A stretch of 64,000 nt of DNA from a bacterium (GTDB lineage: Bacteria > Vulcanimicrobiota > JABDET01), in contig JAJYZB010000009.1 in NCBI GenBank assembly GCA_021800275.1, positions 1 to 64,000 on the forward strand, given 5' to 3'. The notes below the pieces were generated by a model that saw only the letters and a list, made by a program, of their open reading frames with translations, had not been told where the DNA came from and did not search any database. A program made the translations under genes and the position numbers. Every line of letters begins with the position of its first letter. The first letter of the stretch is position 1. Positions 37,827-47,049 of the stretch are shown piece after piece.

Positions 37827-38277
37827 TTGTTTTAATCCTTTCGAACGTCATTTCTACGGTATCTATTATTTCTTTGTATATTGTTTCGTAAATCTTTGAA
37901 GTTGTCCCTATTGGATCTTCAATATCCCCTGTTTTATTCACAAATTCCTTGATGGTAAACAATTTTCCTTTTGTTTTTGGAAATTGTTCTAAAACCTCCT
38001 TTTTCTGCTTTTCAGTCATGGTTAGGATCCAGTCGCTTGCAAGCACTAATTCATACGATATCGGACGACTGGAATGGGTAGAAATATCAATTCCAAAGCG
38101 CAGAGATGATTCGACTGCCTGTTCAGATGCTCTGTCTCCAGGATATGCTCTGGTGCCGGCAGAGATGGCTTTTAAGGATCCAGAGAGGTGGTTTTTATCT
38201 GCTAGATAGTTAAAATATGCTTCTGCCATTGGACTTCTGCAAGTGTTTCCTGTGCACACAAAAAGGACTTTTTTCAT
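37804..38277 (-). CDS. Low-molecular-weight protein tyrosine/arginine phosphatase
   Basis: VLFVCTGNTCRSPMAEAYF; EDPIGTTSKIYE. Confidence 0.94.
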   Translation of the reverse strand: MKKVLFVCTGNTCRSPMAEAYFNYLADKNHLSGSLKAISAGTRAYPGDRASEQAVESSLRFGIDISTHSSRPISYELVLASDWILTMTEKQKKEVLEQFPKTKGKLFTIKEFVNKTGDIEDPIGTTSKIYETIYKEIIDTVEMTFERIKTIENSDRQ

Positions 38278-38302
38278 GATTTAATGGCTGTCATATTCGT
38301 TT

Positions 38303-39163
38303 TCACTTAACGATGATAAGGGCTCGTTCCTGTCCTGAGAAATCTTTTTTTATGGAGAGGCTTTCGTAAAATTTTTCATATTTTTTCAGTTCTTTTTCCA
38401 GGATAGTTTTTAATAATGGATCTATTTCCAGAATGCAGTATCCTGGTTTTTTTAAAAAAAACCAGAGATCAGTCAGTATTTTTCTATAGGCTTCAAAACC
38501 GTCTTCTCCACCATTAAATGCTTCTCCTGGCTCGAATCGCAATTCAGTTGATATTTTCTTAGACTCAATGTAGGGGGGATTAGAGACAATTAAGTCAAAT
38601 TTTTCTTTTTGGGTAAGGGCGGAAAAAAAGTTTCCTTCCAGAAATTCTGCCCGTTCTTCTACGGCATGAATTCGAGCGTTTTCCACGGCGTAATTCAGAG
38701 CATTTTTCGATATATCAACTCCTATACCTTTTGATAAAGGGTATTGTTTTAGGAGAGAGATAAGAATAGCTCCACTGCCTGTTCCTAAATCCAGAATTGA
38801 GAGTTGCTGAAAAGGCATGAATATTTGAGACCCTGCTTCAACCAGTAACTCTGTTTCAGCTCTCGGGATAAGAACTCCAGGGCCAACCTTGAAAGATAAT
38901 GAAAAAAAATCTTTTTTCCCTCTCAAATAAGCTGTGGGCATTCCATCCGCACGTTTTTTTAGTATTTCTTCATACAGCAGCAGAGCTTCTGTGTTGATTT
39001 TTTCCTCAGGGCAGCGATAAAGATGCATTCTGTCTTTGTTGAGTATGTGGGCGAGGAGAATTTCTGCTTCTAATCTAGGGGATTGGATGGAGTTTGACTC
39101 GAGAAACACGGCTGCATTCTGCAAAGCTGTTTGAATAGAAACAGGAGGCTGCTGGATAATCAT
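38303..39163 (-). CDS. prmC: Release factor glutamine methyltransferase
   Basis: VLIPRAETELLVEA; ILDLGTGSGAILISLL; DLIVSNPPYIES. Confidence 0.95.
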   Translation of the reverse strand: MIIQQPPVSIQTALQNAAVFLESNSIQSPRLEAEILLAHILNKDRMHLYRCPEEKINTEALLLYEEILKKRADGMPTAYLRGKKDFFSLSFKVGPGVLIPRAETELLVEAGSQIFMPFQQLSILDLGTGSGAILISLLKQYPLSKGIGVDISKNALNYAVENARIHAVEERAEFLEGNFFSALTQKEKFDLIVSNPPYIESKKISTELRFEPGEAFNGGEDGFEAYRKILTDLWFFLKKPGYCILEIDPLLKTILEKELKKYEKFYESLSIKKDFSGQERALIIVK

Positions 39164-39250
39164 TTACTCTTTTTTCATTTTGGAAGAGGAGAAACCTTCT
39201 TGCTTCTCTATTTTGATTGTGTGGTGTTGATTTGATTCAGCAGCAGTGCT

Positions 39251-40591
39251 GTGAAAACACCAGAAAGGAGTTTAACTATTGATAATAAAATTCAATCTCA
39301 TATTATGTTGAAGAATGGAACCGAATCATCTACGCCTTCCACTATGGACCGCAGAAAAAGTTTTTTAAAATTGTTAAGTTTTTTTAAGATTTTTGGTCCT
39401 GGCTTTATTGTCATGATTGCTGACATGGATGCAGGTTCTATTGTTACTGCCGGCGTTTCTGGCGCTGACTGGGGATATAAATTGATCTTATGGCAGGTCC
39501 TTTTGATTTATCCTCTTTATCTAGTTCAATCCATTACTGCTAGATTAGGATGTGTATCAAGCAAGGGACATGGAGAATTAATTAGAGAACATTATGGAAA
39601 TTTTTGGGGAGCCTTTGCCACTGCGATTTTATCTTTTGTTGTATTTGCATCTTTATTAACTGAATTTATTGGCATTGCAGCTGCAGGTGATATTTTTAAT
39701 GCCCCTAAGTATTTGTCTGTAGGGGTTAGTTTATTAATATTGATTTTTGTTGCTTTATCTGGCTCCTATAAAAAGGCAGAAAATATTGCCTTAATTTTTG
39801 CCCTTTCTGGATTCGTCTTTATTCCTGCTGCTATTGCCGCAAGACCTAATTTACATGATCTGGTTATCCAGGGGATCTTTGGAAGTCAGCCCATTTTGAA
39901 TCAGAATTATTTGTGGTTAATTGCAGCTAATGCTGGAGCAGTGATTATGCCCTGGATGATTTATTATCAACAGAGCGCGACAGTTGACAAAGGATTATGT
40001 CCAAAAGATATAAAGGAGACAAAAATTGATACTTTAATTGGATCCATTGCTACTCAGGTTTTAATGATCGCTGTGATTGCTCTAACGGCTGCAACTCTTT
40101 ATCCTCATCATATCGTCCCTTCAACAGCAAAATCATTAGCAGCATCTTTAATTCCATTGGCTGGAAAATATGCTGGTTACTTTTTCTGCGCAGGACTTTA
40201 TACTTCTTCATTTTTAGCTGCTTTTGTGGTTTCCATGGCTTTTTCGTGGGCTGCCACTGAAACCTGGGGGGGAAGCCACAGCTTGAATGACAAGTTCCAA
40301 GATGCCAGAAGTTTTTATATCATCTATATTTTGTTTTTAGTTATTTCAGCTGCGATTGTTTTGATTCCGGGGATTCCTCTTGTTAGAATAATGGTGGATG
40401 TGGAGGCTTTTAATGGTTTTGCGCTGCCAGTAGTTTTGGCTTTTCTAATTGTTCTAGCTTCCAACAAAAAGATTCTAGGTGAATACGCATATTCTAAAAA
40501 AACCTTGACGTTTATCGCTTTTTTGGGAATCGTTATTGTTGTATTAGGAGTTTTAACATCGGTTCCACCAAGCTGGATAAAGATTTTATAA
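39251..40591 (+). CDS. NRAMP-family divalent metal transporter (true start uncertain)
   Basis: GPGFIVMIADMDAGSIVTAGVSGADWGYKLILWQ; many TM segments. Confidence 0.92.
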   Translation: MKTPERSLTIDNKIQSHIMLKNGTESSTPSTMDRRKSFLKLLSFFKIFGPGFIVMIADMDAGSIVTAGVSGADWGYKLILWQVLLIYPLYLVQSITARLGCVSSKGHGELIREHYGNFWGAFATAILSFVVFASLLTEFIGIAAAGDIFNAPKYLSVGVSLLILIFVALSGSYKKAENIALIFALSGFVFIPAAIAARPNLHDLVIQGIFGSQPILNQNYLWLIAANAGAVIMPWMIYYQQSATVDKGLCPKDIKETKIDTLIGSIATQVLMIAVIALTAATLYPHHIVPSTAKSLAASLIPLAGKYAGYFFCAGLYTSSFLAAFVVSMAFSWAATETWGGSHSLNDKFQDARSFYIIYILFLVISAAIVLIPGIPLVRIMVDVEAFNGFALPVVLAFLIVLASNKKILGEYAYSKKTLTFIAFLGIVIVVLGVLTSVPPSWIKIL

Positions 40592-40598
40592 AGTCATG

Positions 40599-41294
40599 CT
40601 ACCACAATTCTTTTTCTAAAGTGTTTTTTAGTTTTTTCACACCTTTGAGTATGACTCGAGAGACATTTTTCTGGCTGAGTCCTAGTTTCTTTCCAATTTC
40701 CATTTGGGTTAAATCATAATAAAAGAATAGGAAAATAGCTTTTTTTTCTATTAATAGGAGTTTTTCAATGGCCTGAATCAGCGTGATTTTGTCTTCAACT
40801 GGCAGCTGAAAACTGATTTGTTTTTGGGACCGCAGCTTATGCCTCAGTAAATCAAACTCTTCTTCTTCAGCAGCTGACAGCAGAGGATTAGAAATGGTTT
40901 TTTGGAGTTTTAAAGCTTCCGTGATTCCTTCTTCTGCAATGTTCAGTGATTCTGCTATCTCTTTATGGGTGGGAAGTCTGCCTAATTTTTGTGTAAGTTT
41001 TTCTGATTCCTGGCCAATTTTGTAAAGCAAGAAATTGAGCCAGCGAGGGGGCCTGACCAGGTTCTGTTTATCCCGCAAGTAATGTCTGATTTCCCCCGAA
41101 ATTTGGCTGACGGCATAGTGGTTAAATTCAGATTCTCGGGCTGGATCAAAGTGATCTACAGCTTTAATTAAGCCTACTGCCCCAACCTGAATTAAGTCTT
41201 CTAAAAGTTCGCCATGGCTTTTTCGCAGAAATTTTTTTGCCATAGTTTCAACAAGGGGCATATATTGAAGGATAAAATTTGCCCGATCTTCCAA
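40599..41294 (-). CDS. SigF/SigB/FliA-like sigma factor
   Basis: LLEDLIQVGAVGLIKAVDHFDPARESEFNHYAVSQISGEIRHYLRD; region 4 DLTQMEIGKKLGLSQKNVSRVIL. Confidence 0.9.
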   Translation of the reverse strand: MEDRANFILQYMPLVETMAKKFLRKSHGELLEDLIQVGAVGLIKAVDHFDPARESEFNHYAVSQISGEIRHYLRDKQNLVRPPRWLNFLLYKIGQESEKLTQKLGRLPTHKEIAESLNIAEEGITEALKLQKTISNPLLSAAEEEEFDLLRHKLRSQKQISFQLPVEDKITLIQAIEKLLLIEKKAIFLFFYYDLTQMEIGKKLGLSQKNVSRVILKGVKKLKNTLEKELW

Positions 41295-41358
41295 AAGAAA
41301 ATCATCCTCCCTCCAATAGGTGTCCCAATTTCAGAAAGAAAGTGTTTTTTTAGAGGAT

Positions 41359-42609
41359 TTATCCTCCGCCATTAGGGTTGCCCAGATGTCCAATTAATCC
41401 ATAGAGAGGCATGAAAACTGAAATAACGATGAATCCTACAATTCCACCCATCCCTAAAATTAAAAGAGGTTCTAACATGGAAGTCAAGGAAGAAAGCATA
41501 TATTCAACTTCGGTGTCATAAAAGTCAGCTATTTTAGACAGCATTGCATCTAAATTTCCGGTTTCTTCTCCTACAGCAACCATCTGTGTAACCATTGGAG
41601 GAAATAAACCAGAGTCTTGCAAGGGACCTGCAATGCTTTCTCCTTCTCTGATGCTTTCTCTAACTTTTATAATGGTTTCAGCAACAACTTCATTGCCTGA
41701 AACTTTTCCAACAATTTCAAGAGCCTGCATAATTGGAACGCCAGAACTTAAAAGGGTTCCAAGGGTTCGACAAAAGCGTGAAATAGAGACCTTTTTGTTG
41801 AGCATTCCAAAAACAGGAATCTGCAGCTTAAATTGATCGAAGTACAGCTTTCCTTTTGGTGTTTGTACCCATTTTGCAAAAATGGCGAAAAGGACGACGA
41901 GAATGACGAGAACAGCAATATCTATATACCATATTCTGACCCCATTGGTGATATCCATTAATATTCTGGTTGGCAGCGGAAGTTTTACATCCATGCCTTT
42001 AAATAATTTGACAAAGGTTGGGAGAATGAATAAGACCAGGAAAGTGACGATTAAAATTGCCATGATTAAAATAACAACAGGGTAGGTGAGAGCAGATTTA
42101 ACTTTTTTCTTTAAATTAAAATCTCTTTCCATAAAACCAGCGAGTCGATCTAAAACTTCATCCAAAACACCTCCAAGTTCTCCCGCCCGCACCATGCTCA
42201 CGTAAAGGTTAGAAAAAACAGTGGGGTATTTAGCCATGGAATTGGAAAGAGATTGTCCTCCTTCTACATCCTTGCGGACAGAGAGAAGAGTCGCTTGAAG
42301 TTTCCTATCTTCTGTTTGTTCAGAGAGGATGTCAAGACATCGGACCATTGCCAATCCTGCATTAATCATAGTAGCAAATTGACGGCTGAAAACGGTTAAA
42401 GCCTGTTCATTAACTTTTTGGAATTGGCGTAAAGAGGCAAAGATATCTTGTTTCCAATCAACCTGGCCGCTTTTTCTTTCCGTAATTTCAATAATTGTAA
42501 GCTTCTGTTCTCGAAGCTTGTTTAAAACCAATCGGTGGCTTTCCGCTTCAATGGTCTCCTGAACAACCCTGCCATCCGCTGTTTTAGCTTTATAAGTATA
42601 TTGAGGCAT
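41359..42609 (-). CDS. pilC: Type IV pilus/T2S inner-membrane protein PilC (copy 1)
   Basis: FSRQFATMINAGLAMVRCLDILSEQ; SRFCRTLGTLLSSGVPIMQALEIV; MVAVGEETGNLDAMLSKIADFYDTEVE. Confidence 0.95.
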   Translation of the reverse strand: MPQYTYKAKTADGRVVQETIEAESHRLVLNKLREQKLTIIEITERKSGQVDWKQDIFASLRQFQKVNEQALTVFSRQFATMINAGLAMVRCLDILSEQTEDRKLQATLLSVRKDVEGGQSLSNSMAKYPTVFSNLYVSMVRAGELGGVLDEVLDRLAGFMERDFNLKKKVKSALTYPVVILIMAILIVTFLVLFILPTFVKLFKGMDVKLPLPTRILMDITNGVRIWYIDIAVLVILVVLFAIFAKWVQTPKGKLYFDQFKLQIPVFGMLNKKVSISRFCRTLGTLLSSGVPIMQALEIVGKVSGNEVVAETIIKVRESIREGESIAGPLQDSGLFPPMVTQMVAVGEETGNLDAMLSKIADFYDTEVEYMLSSLTSMLEPLLILGMGGIVGFIVISVFMPLYGLIGHLGNPNGGG

Positions 42610-42683
42610 AAAGGCTAACCCCCTCTGAATTTTTAAATCACGTATTTTTGGAACTCGTTAATTTGTTTTGAAAAAACTGAGGC

Positions 42684-42752
42684 TTAAACTCGATAAGCCA
42701 ACCCTACGAGTGTTATTGCAAGATAAAGAAGCCACCACCATGCTGATCCCAT
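42684..42752 (-). CDS. 22-aa membrane micropeptide (not in ORF track)
   Basis: GAGGAGGTGAAAAAATG; MGSAWWWLLYLAITLVGLAYRV. Confidence 0.7.
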   Translation of the reverse strand: MGSAWWWLLYLAITLVGLAYRV

Positions 42753-42791
42753 TTTTTCACCTCCTCTAAAATTGAATCACCCATATAACTC

Positions 42792-42815
42792 CTGGTGCTG
42801 CAACAGCAGCACCAG
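42792..42815 (-). other. GC-rich stem-loop in the leader upstream of the micropeptide
   Basis: CTGGTGCTG-loop-CAGCACCAG, 9-bp stem, no adjacent T run. Confidence 0.7.
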
Positions 42816-42861
42816 AGGCTCTCTTAATATTTTGAGCTTTACTGTACCTTCTAGGAGAAAC

Positions 42862-42880
42862 AAAAAACTCCTTTCAGGAG
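42862..42880 (-). terminator. Putative short intrinsic terminator after the second pilC
   Basis: On minus strand CTCCTGAAAGGAG followed by TTTTTT. Confidence 0.6.
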
Positions 42881-42908
42881 CATAGAGAGTCTTGACAGCA
42901 GTTTTATC

Positions 42909-44126
42909 TCAGCCTGTCATGCTGAAATGTCCAATGAGTGAGTAAATGGGCATAAAAATTGAAATAAGCACAAATCCGACAATCATTCCCAGGACCGTAA
43001 TTAAAAGCGGTTCGAGAAGTTTAGTGAATTGAGTTAAAGCTAAATCGATTTCCATGTCGTAAAAATCGGAGACTTTTCTCAGCATTTTGGGAAGTTCACC
43101 TGTTTGTTCTCCTACTTGCAGCATGCTGATAGCGAGCGGGGGAAAGATTTTTGATTCTTCCAGAGGCGCAGAAATAGTGCTGCCATAATTAACTGCATGT
43201 CTAACTTGATGCACAACCTCATTCATCACATCATTTCCTGTTACACCGCCAACAATTTCAAGAGACTGCATCATAGGAATTCCTGACGCAGCCAGTGTTG
43301 CAAGTGTTCTGCAAAAACGTGACGCTGCTACTTTTTTATTCAAGTCGCCAAAAATAGGCATGAATAAAAGCCACTGATGGTAGTGTCTCCTCCCTACCGC
43401 AGTTCGCAAATACTGCCACAGTAAGAAGGCAAGCGTTCCCATAATTCCTGCGGATAAAAGGATGAATAATGGATTTTTAGCGAACATAACCAAAAAAATT
43501 AAAATTTGTGTTGGCAGAGGTGTTGCCACATGAAACCCGCGAAATAGGCGAGTGAATCTGGGTAAAATATAAATGACCAGAAAAAATGCGACCAGAATAC
43601 AGAAGCTAAAAACAACCAGCGGATAGGCAAGAGCAGCTTTTAAGCGTTTTCTGATGAAAGTGTCTTTTTCAAGATAGTCTGCCATTTTTTGCAGAATATT
43701 AACAAGTTCTCCTGATAATTCTCCGGCTTTTATCATTTCTAAATAAATCGTGTTAAAGACGTCAGGATAACGAGCCAGCGCCTGGGATAGGGAGCTCCCA
43801 GCTTTTACATGTTCTCTGACAAGAAGGATGATATCTTCAAGTCTTCGATTGTCTCCTTTGCGGCTGAGTAAATCCAGGCAGCGCATGATCGGAAGCCCTG
43901 CTTCTATCATAGCCGCAAATTCCCTCGTAAAAATGGCAATACTATCTAGATTAACTTTTTTGAGTCTGTGAAAAAAAAGAAGGAATTTAGTCTGTTCCTG
44001 AATTTTTTTTATTTCATACCGGTACTGTTTTAAGGAATCAAGAGCCTGAATTTTAGTTTTCGCTTCGACAAGTCCTCTGACTGCTCTTCCCTCATCATTG
44101 ACTGCATCGTAAACGTAAGTAGGCAT
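42909..44126 (-). CDS. pilC: PilC paralog (copy 2)
   Basis: FTREFAAMIEAGLPIMRCLDLLSRK; ASRFCRTLATLAASGIPMMQSLEIV; LQVGEQTGELPKMLRKVSDFYD. Confidence 0.95.
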   Translation of the reverse strand: MPTYVYDAVNDEGRAVRGLVEAKTKIQALDSLKQYRYEIKKIQEQTKFLLFFHRLKKVNLDSIAIFTREFAAMIEAGLPIMRCLDLLSRKGDNRRLEDIILLVREHVKAGSSLSQALARYPDVFNTIYLEMIKAGELSGELVNILQKMADYLEKDTFIRKRLKAALAYPLVVFSFCILVAFFLVIYILPRFTRLFRGFHVATPLPTQILIFLVMFAKNPLFILLSAGIMGTLAFLLWQYLRTAVGRRHYHQWLLFMPIFGDLNKKVAASRFCRTLATLAASGIPMMQSLEIVGGVTGNDVMNEVVHQVRHAVNYGSTISAPLEESKIFPPLAISMLQVGEQTGELPKMLRKVSDFYDMEIDLALTQFTKLLEPLLITVLGMIVGFVLISIFMPIYSLIGHFSMTG

Positions 44127-44151
44127 CCTGGAATATCCATTTGCGGGTTAA

Positions 44152-45237
44152 TTAATTTGTTTCTTCGATATGGCGGCGAAGCTCATCAGGATGAGCGGTT
44201 CTAGCCATAGCTTCTTCGGCAGAAATTTGTTTGCTTCGATAGAGATCCAGCAGGCTTTGATCCATAGTGAACATGCCAAATTTAGACCCTGTTTGCAGAT
44301 GAGAGTAAATTTGATGTGTTTTACCATCGCGGATTAGACTTCGGACTGCTGGAGTAGCAAGCAGAACTTCTGTGGCAGGTGTTCTACCAATGCCGCTGGC
44401 ATGAGGGATTAACTGCATGGAGATAATAGCTTCTAAAACACTTGCCAATTGAATTCTAACTTGCTGCTGTTGATGGGGGGGAAAGACATCAATCACTCGA
44501 TCTATGGTTTGAGCTGCATCAACGGTATGCAGTGTGGATAGAACCAGATGTCCTGTTTCTGCCGCTGTTAAAGTTGCAGCAATGGTTTCTGGATCTCGCA
44601 TTTCTCCCACCATAATGACGTTTGGATCTTCACGCAGAACTGAACGTAAAGCGATTGACCAGGACTGCGCATCCTGTCCAATTTCTCTCTGGTTGATCAT
44701 TGATTTTTTATGTCCATGAACATATTCGATGGGGTCCTCAATGGTTATAATATGACACTGCCGCTCAGAATTGATGGCATCTATCATGCAGGCTAAAGTG
44801 GTGGATTTTCCCACGCCAGTAGCTCCAGTTACAAGGATTAAACCATAGGGGCGTCTAATGATTTCATCGAGAATTTGCGGTAGATTAAGCTCTTCTCGGG
44901 ATTGAATGGTATGGGGAACATGCCTGAAAGCTGCTCCATAAGCCCCTCTTTGTTTAAAAACATTGACCCTAAATCTTCCGTAACCTTTGACCCCATGGGA
45001 ACAGTCAAGATCCCAGAATTTTTCCAGTTTTTCTTTTTGTTTGTCATTGAGAATTCCATAAATCAATCTTTTCGTGTCTTCTGCTGTCAATCTGGGAAAT
45101 TCGGTTGGGGTCAGTTTCCCATCAATTCGGAGCATGGGAGGAAGTCCTACAGCCAGATGAAGATCAGATGCACCTCTTTCAACTGTTAATTTTAAAAGTT
45201 CGTCCATTCCAAGTCTAAGAGGTTCTGTTAACATCAT
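44152..45237 (-). CDS. pilT: Twitching motility ATPase PilT
   Basis: GASDLHLAVGLPPMLRIDG; VTGATGVGKSTTLACMID; VIMVGEMRDPETIAATLTAAETGHLVLSTLHT. Confidence 0.96.
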   Translation of the reverse strand: MMLTEPLRLGMDELLKLTVERGASDLHLAVGLPPMLRIDGKLTPTEFPRLTAEDTKRLIYGILNDKQKEKLEKFWDLDCSHGVKGYGRFRVNVFKQRGAYGAAFRHVPHTIQSREELNLPQILDEIIRRPYGLILVTGATGVGKSTTLACMIDAINSERQCHIITIEDPIEYVHGHKKSMINQREIGQDAQSWSIALRSVLREDPNVIMVGEMRDPETIAATLTAAETGHLVLSTLHTVDAAQTIDRVIDVFPPHQQQQVRIQLASVLEAIISMQLIPHASGIGRTPATEVLLATPAVRSLIRDGKTHQIYSHLQTGSKFGMFTMDQSLLDLYRSKQISAEEAMARTAHPDELRRHIEETN

Positions 45238-45240
45238 TGA

Positions 45241-46971
45241 CTATTCTCCTTCCATGTAAATAACTCTTAAAGTTTCTTCAATACTGGTGATTCCGTCCAG
45301 AACTTTGCGAATCCCATCATCCTGCAAAGTCCTCATCCCTTCTTCCAAAGCCGATTTTTTAATCTCAGTGGATGAAGCCTTTTGCAGAGTTAATCCTCTA
45401 ATTCGATCCGTCAGCATCATAAGTTCATGGATACCTGTTCTTCCTTTATAGCCTGTTTGTTTGCAAGCATCGCAGCCTCTTCCTTTATAGAAGTTTATTT
45501 CTTCCCCAGCATACATTCCTAATCCAAATTTGCGCACAGCTTCTTGGGGAGGACTGTAAGGCTCTTTGCAGTTTGGACAAATCAATCGAGCCAGTCTTTG
45601 AGCCTCGACTCCAATTAAAGCTGATGCAATAAGAAAGGGTTCAATTCCCATGTCAATGAGGCGGTTAACTGCTGATGGAGCGTCATTGGTGTGCAGGGTT
45701 GAAAGCACTAGGTGCCCTGTTAAAGCGGCTTCTATGGCGATTCGCGCTGTTTCAGCGTCTCGGATTTCTCCTACCATGATGATGTCAGGGTCTTGACGCA
45801 GAAATGATCTTAAAGCATTTGCAAAGGTAAGTCCTGCTTTTTCATTGACTTGAACCTGGTTAATTCCTGGAAGCTGATATTCAACAGGATCTTCGATTGT
45901 GATAATGTTCTGCACGCCGGTATTGATTTTATTCAAACAAGAATAAAGAGTCGTGGATTTTCCTGATCCCGTAGGTCCTGTCACAAGAATCATTCCATAG
46001 GGTTTACAGATCATGGCTTCTAATTTTTCTTTGATGTCCGGATAAATGCCCAGTTTATCCAGTCCCAGCATGACTGAACTTTTGTCTAGAATACGTAAAA
46101 CAGCTTTTTCCCCATGAACTGTAGGAATCGTTGAAACACGAAGGTCGAACTCTTTATTATCGTGTTTTAAGTGAATCTTTCCATCTTGAGGAATTCTCCT
46201 TTCAGCAATATCCATACTGGCCATAATTTTCACACGAGAGATCATGGGGGCTTGAATATGTTTAGGCGGGTTCATCACATCATGAAGAACTCCGTCAATT
46301 CTGTATCTTACACGGACCTGTTTAGTGTCAGGTTCTACATGAATATCTGATGCTTTCTCATTGATGGCTTGAGAAATAATGAGATTTACGACTTTAACAA
46401 TGGGAGCTTCATCAACCAGTTCTTTTAATTTGTCAACTGAAATTTCTTCTTCTTCCTGGATCGCTTCTAACGCAGAACCTGTGTCTGACGCTTCGAGTGT
46501 TTTTACGGTTTCTTCGACCTCTGCAAGTTCAGTCACTCCGAAATTGCGGTCAATAACTTTAGTTATTCCCGCTTCTGTTGCGATCATGGGTTGAATGTCA
46601 AATCCCGTGATCAATCGAATGTCATCAATGGCAAGAACGTTTAAGGGGTCAGCCATGGCGACCGAGAGTTTGCTGCCTATTTGTCCAACAGGTACTACCT
46701 TGTATCGTCTGGCAAGGTGTTCTGGAATAGTTTTGATCATCTCAGGATCGATTTCTTGGTTATCTAGATCCACAAAAGCAACACCCATCTGTTTTCCCAT
46801 GACTTCAGTAATGTCTTTTTCAGTAAGGAAGTTGAGTTGAATCAGGACTTTTTCAAGTTTTTCGCCAGTTTTTTTCTGCTGATCAATCGCTTTCTGGAGT
46901 TGGCGTTCTGTGATCAGCTTTTCTTCAATCAGAAGTTCTGACATATCTTGTTTAGATGATTTAGTTACCAT
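45241..46971 (-). CDS. pilB: Type IV pilus assembly ATPase PilB/GspE
   Basis: GPTGSGKSTTLYSCLNKINT; IIMVGEIRDAETARIAIEAALTGHLVLSTLHTNDA; CPNCKEPY...CDACKQTGYKGRTGIHE. Confidence 0.96.
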   Translation of the reverse strand: MVTKSSKQDMSELLIEEKLITERQLQKAIDQQKKTGEKLEKVLIQLNFLTEKDITEVMGKQMGVAFVDLDNQEIDPEMIKTIPEHLARRYKVVPVGQIGSKLSVAMADPLNVLAIDDIRLITGFDIQPMIATEAGITKVIDRNFGVTELAEVEETVKTLEASDTGSALEAIQEEEEISVDKLKELVDEAPIVKVVNLIISQAINEKASDIHVEPDTKQVRVRYRIDGVLHDVMNPPKHIQAPMISRVKIMASMDIAERRIPQDGKIHLKHDNKEFDLRVSTIPTVHGEKAVLRILDKSSVMLGLDKLGIYPDIKEKLEAMICKPYGMILVTGPTGSGKSTTLYSCLNKINTGVQNIITIEDPVEYQLPGINQVQVNEKAGLTFANALRSFLRQDPDIIMVGEIRDAETARIAIEAALTGHLVLSTLHTNDAPSAVNRLIDMGIEPFLIASALIGVEAQRLARLICPNCKEPYSPPQEAVRKFGLGMYAGEEINFYKGRGCDACKQTGYKGRTGIHELMMLTDRIRGLTLQKASSTEIKKSALEEGMRTLQDDGIRKVLDGITSIEETLRVIYMEGE

Positions 46972-47021
46972 AACGCTGTTCTTCCTCCGTTGAATTGGAA
47001 TGGCTAAAAACCAATGATTTT

Positions 47022-47049
47022 ATTATATCATACCTTGTTTTAATGTCAA
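47022..47049 (-). promoter_or_regulatory. Consensus sigma70-type promoter for the pilB operon
   Basis: TTGACA, 16 bp, TATAAT on minus strand; -35 overlaps the upstream gene's stop codon. Confidence 0.85.

Noticed and set aside
42700-42775. Overlapping 23-aa ORF MGDSILEEVKKWDQHGGGFFILQ
   Set aside because: Alternative frame over the 22-aa micropeptide; the micropeptide has the better RBS spacing and a coherent TM helix.
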